56,784 nucleotides of DNA from Methanolobus sp. Lineage in GTDB: Archaea; Halobacteriota; Methanosarcinia; Methanosarcinales; Methanosarcinaceae. Each line of letters opens with the position of its first letter. Position 1 is the first letter of the stretch. A program made the position numbers and the translations under genes. Where the stretch lies: positions 1 to 56,784 of the forward strand of contig JARVGJ010000014.1 in assembly GCA_029762595.1 (NCBI GenBank), written 5' to 3'. Shown one piece after another: positions 56,591 to 56,784 of the stretch. Under the pieces are notes generated by a model, which did not search any database, was not told the origin of the DNA, and saw nothing but the letters and a program-made list of their open reading frames with translations.

Positions 56591-56616
56591 CTTTGCTAAA
56601 ATTAACACCATAAATA

Positions 56617-56640
56617 TAAAAAAACAGGCTTTTGTGCCTG
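56617..56640 (-). terminator. Hairpin plus T-run after the partial oxidoreductase gene
   Basis: On the minus strand CAGGC pairs with GCCTG around a 6-base loop and is followed by seven or more Ts (56617-56624 in plus coordinates read as A). It lies between the partial gene and the cluster promoter. Confidence 0.6.
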
Positions 56641-56657
56641 CACACTTTTAAAGGTCA

Positions 56658-56784
<127 letters not shown>

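Overview
This is a stretch of a methanogenic archaeal chromosome, most likely from the family Methanosarcinaceae (the Methanolobus, Methanococcoides or Methanomethylovorans side rather than a named species). The evidence is a complete archaeal S10/spc ribosomal gene cluster with eL19, eL32, eS4 and the RNase P protein Rnp1; an RNA polymerase subunit D carrying two ferredoxin-like 4Fe-4S motifs; the archaeal lipid enzyme CarS; a split CcmF, as expected in cytochrome-containing methanogens; DUF2769 and DUF2551 proteins; a PEF-CTERM surface protein; and a homologue of monomethylamine methyltransferase MtmB. Several genes start at GTG or TTG behind a good GGAGG/AGGTG ribosome binding site.

Layout. 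(1) 1-690 has no convincing gene. 694-2236 is an amt-glnK ammonium module closed by a hairpin terminator. (2) 2380-9882 holds single housekeeping and membrane genes: a PHP phosphoesterase, a class I amidotransferase, a PsiE-like protein, a small PEF-CTERM protein, an EamA transporter, a DUF2769 protein, thrC, and an unrecognised membrane-anchored protein. (3) 9883-12947 is an accessory stretch: a VTT-domain membrane protein, a roughly 330-bp duplication carrying two nearly identical 79/80-residue proteins, a small winged-helix remnant, four phased TACGCGTA palindromes, a gene fragment, and an AT-rich CopZ-like Fe-S/zinc protein. It ends at a tRNA-Leu. (4) 13115-20559 holds argF, purD, pyrE, carS, a split ccmF in reversed order, and xseB/xseA. 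(5) 20783-29291 holds a type IV pilus/Tad-like ATPase and membrane platform pair, a flavin reductase-like protein, a ferredoxin, a radical SAM protein, DUF2551, a cis-prenyltransferase and a SnoaL-like protein. (6) 29553-32069 holds two identical tRNA-Leu genes and the rps13-rps4-rps11-rpoD operon. (7) 32411-35778 is a divergent pair: a BCCT betaine/choline-type transporter and an MtmB homologue that has phenylalanine where MtmB has pyrrolysine. (8) 36255-52257 holds tRNA-Ser and the long minus-strand run rpl3 to cbf5. (9) 53105-56784 holds galU, then a minus-strand cluster of two paralogous unknown proteins, a cytoplasmic coiled-coil PASTA protein and a small unknown protein. The window ends in the tail of what looks like a 2-oxoacid:ferredoxin oxidoreductase subunit.

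The two strongest candidates for undescribed biology are the BCCT transporter plus non-pyrrolysine MtmB homologue, placed between two ribosomal operons (a possible route for a methylated amine other than monomethylamine), and the PASTA/paralogue cluster at the right end. Family assignments come from reading translated sequences and remembered family motifs. No database search was possible.
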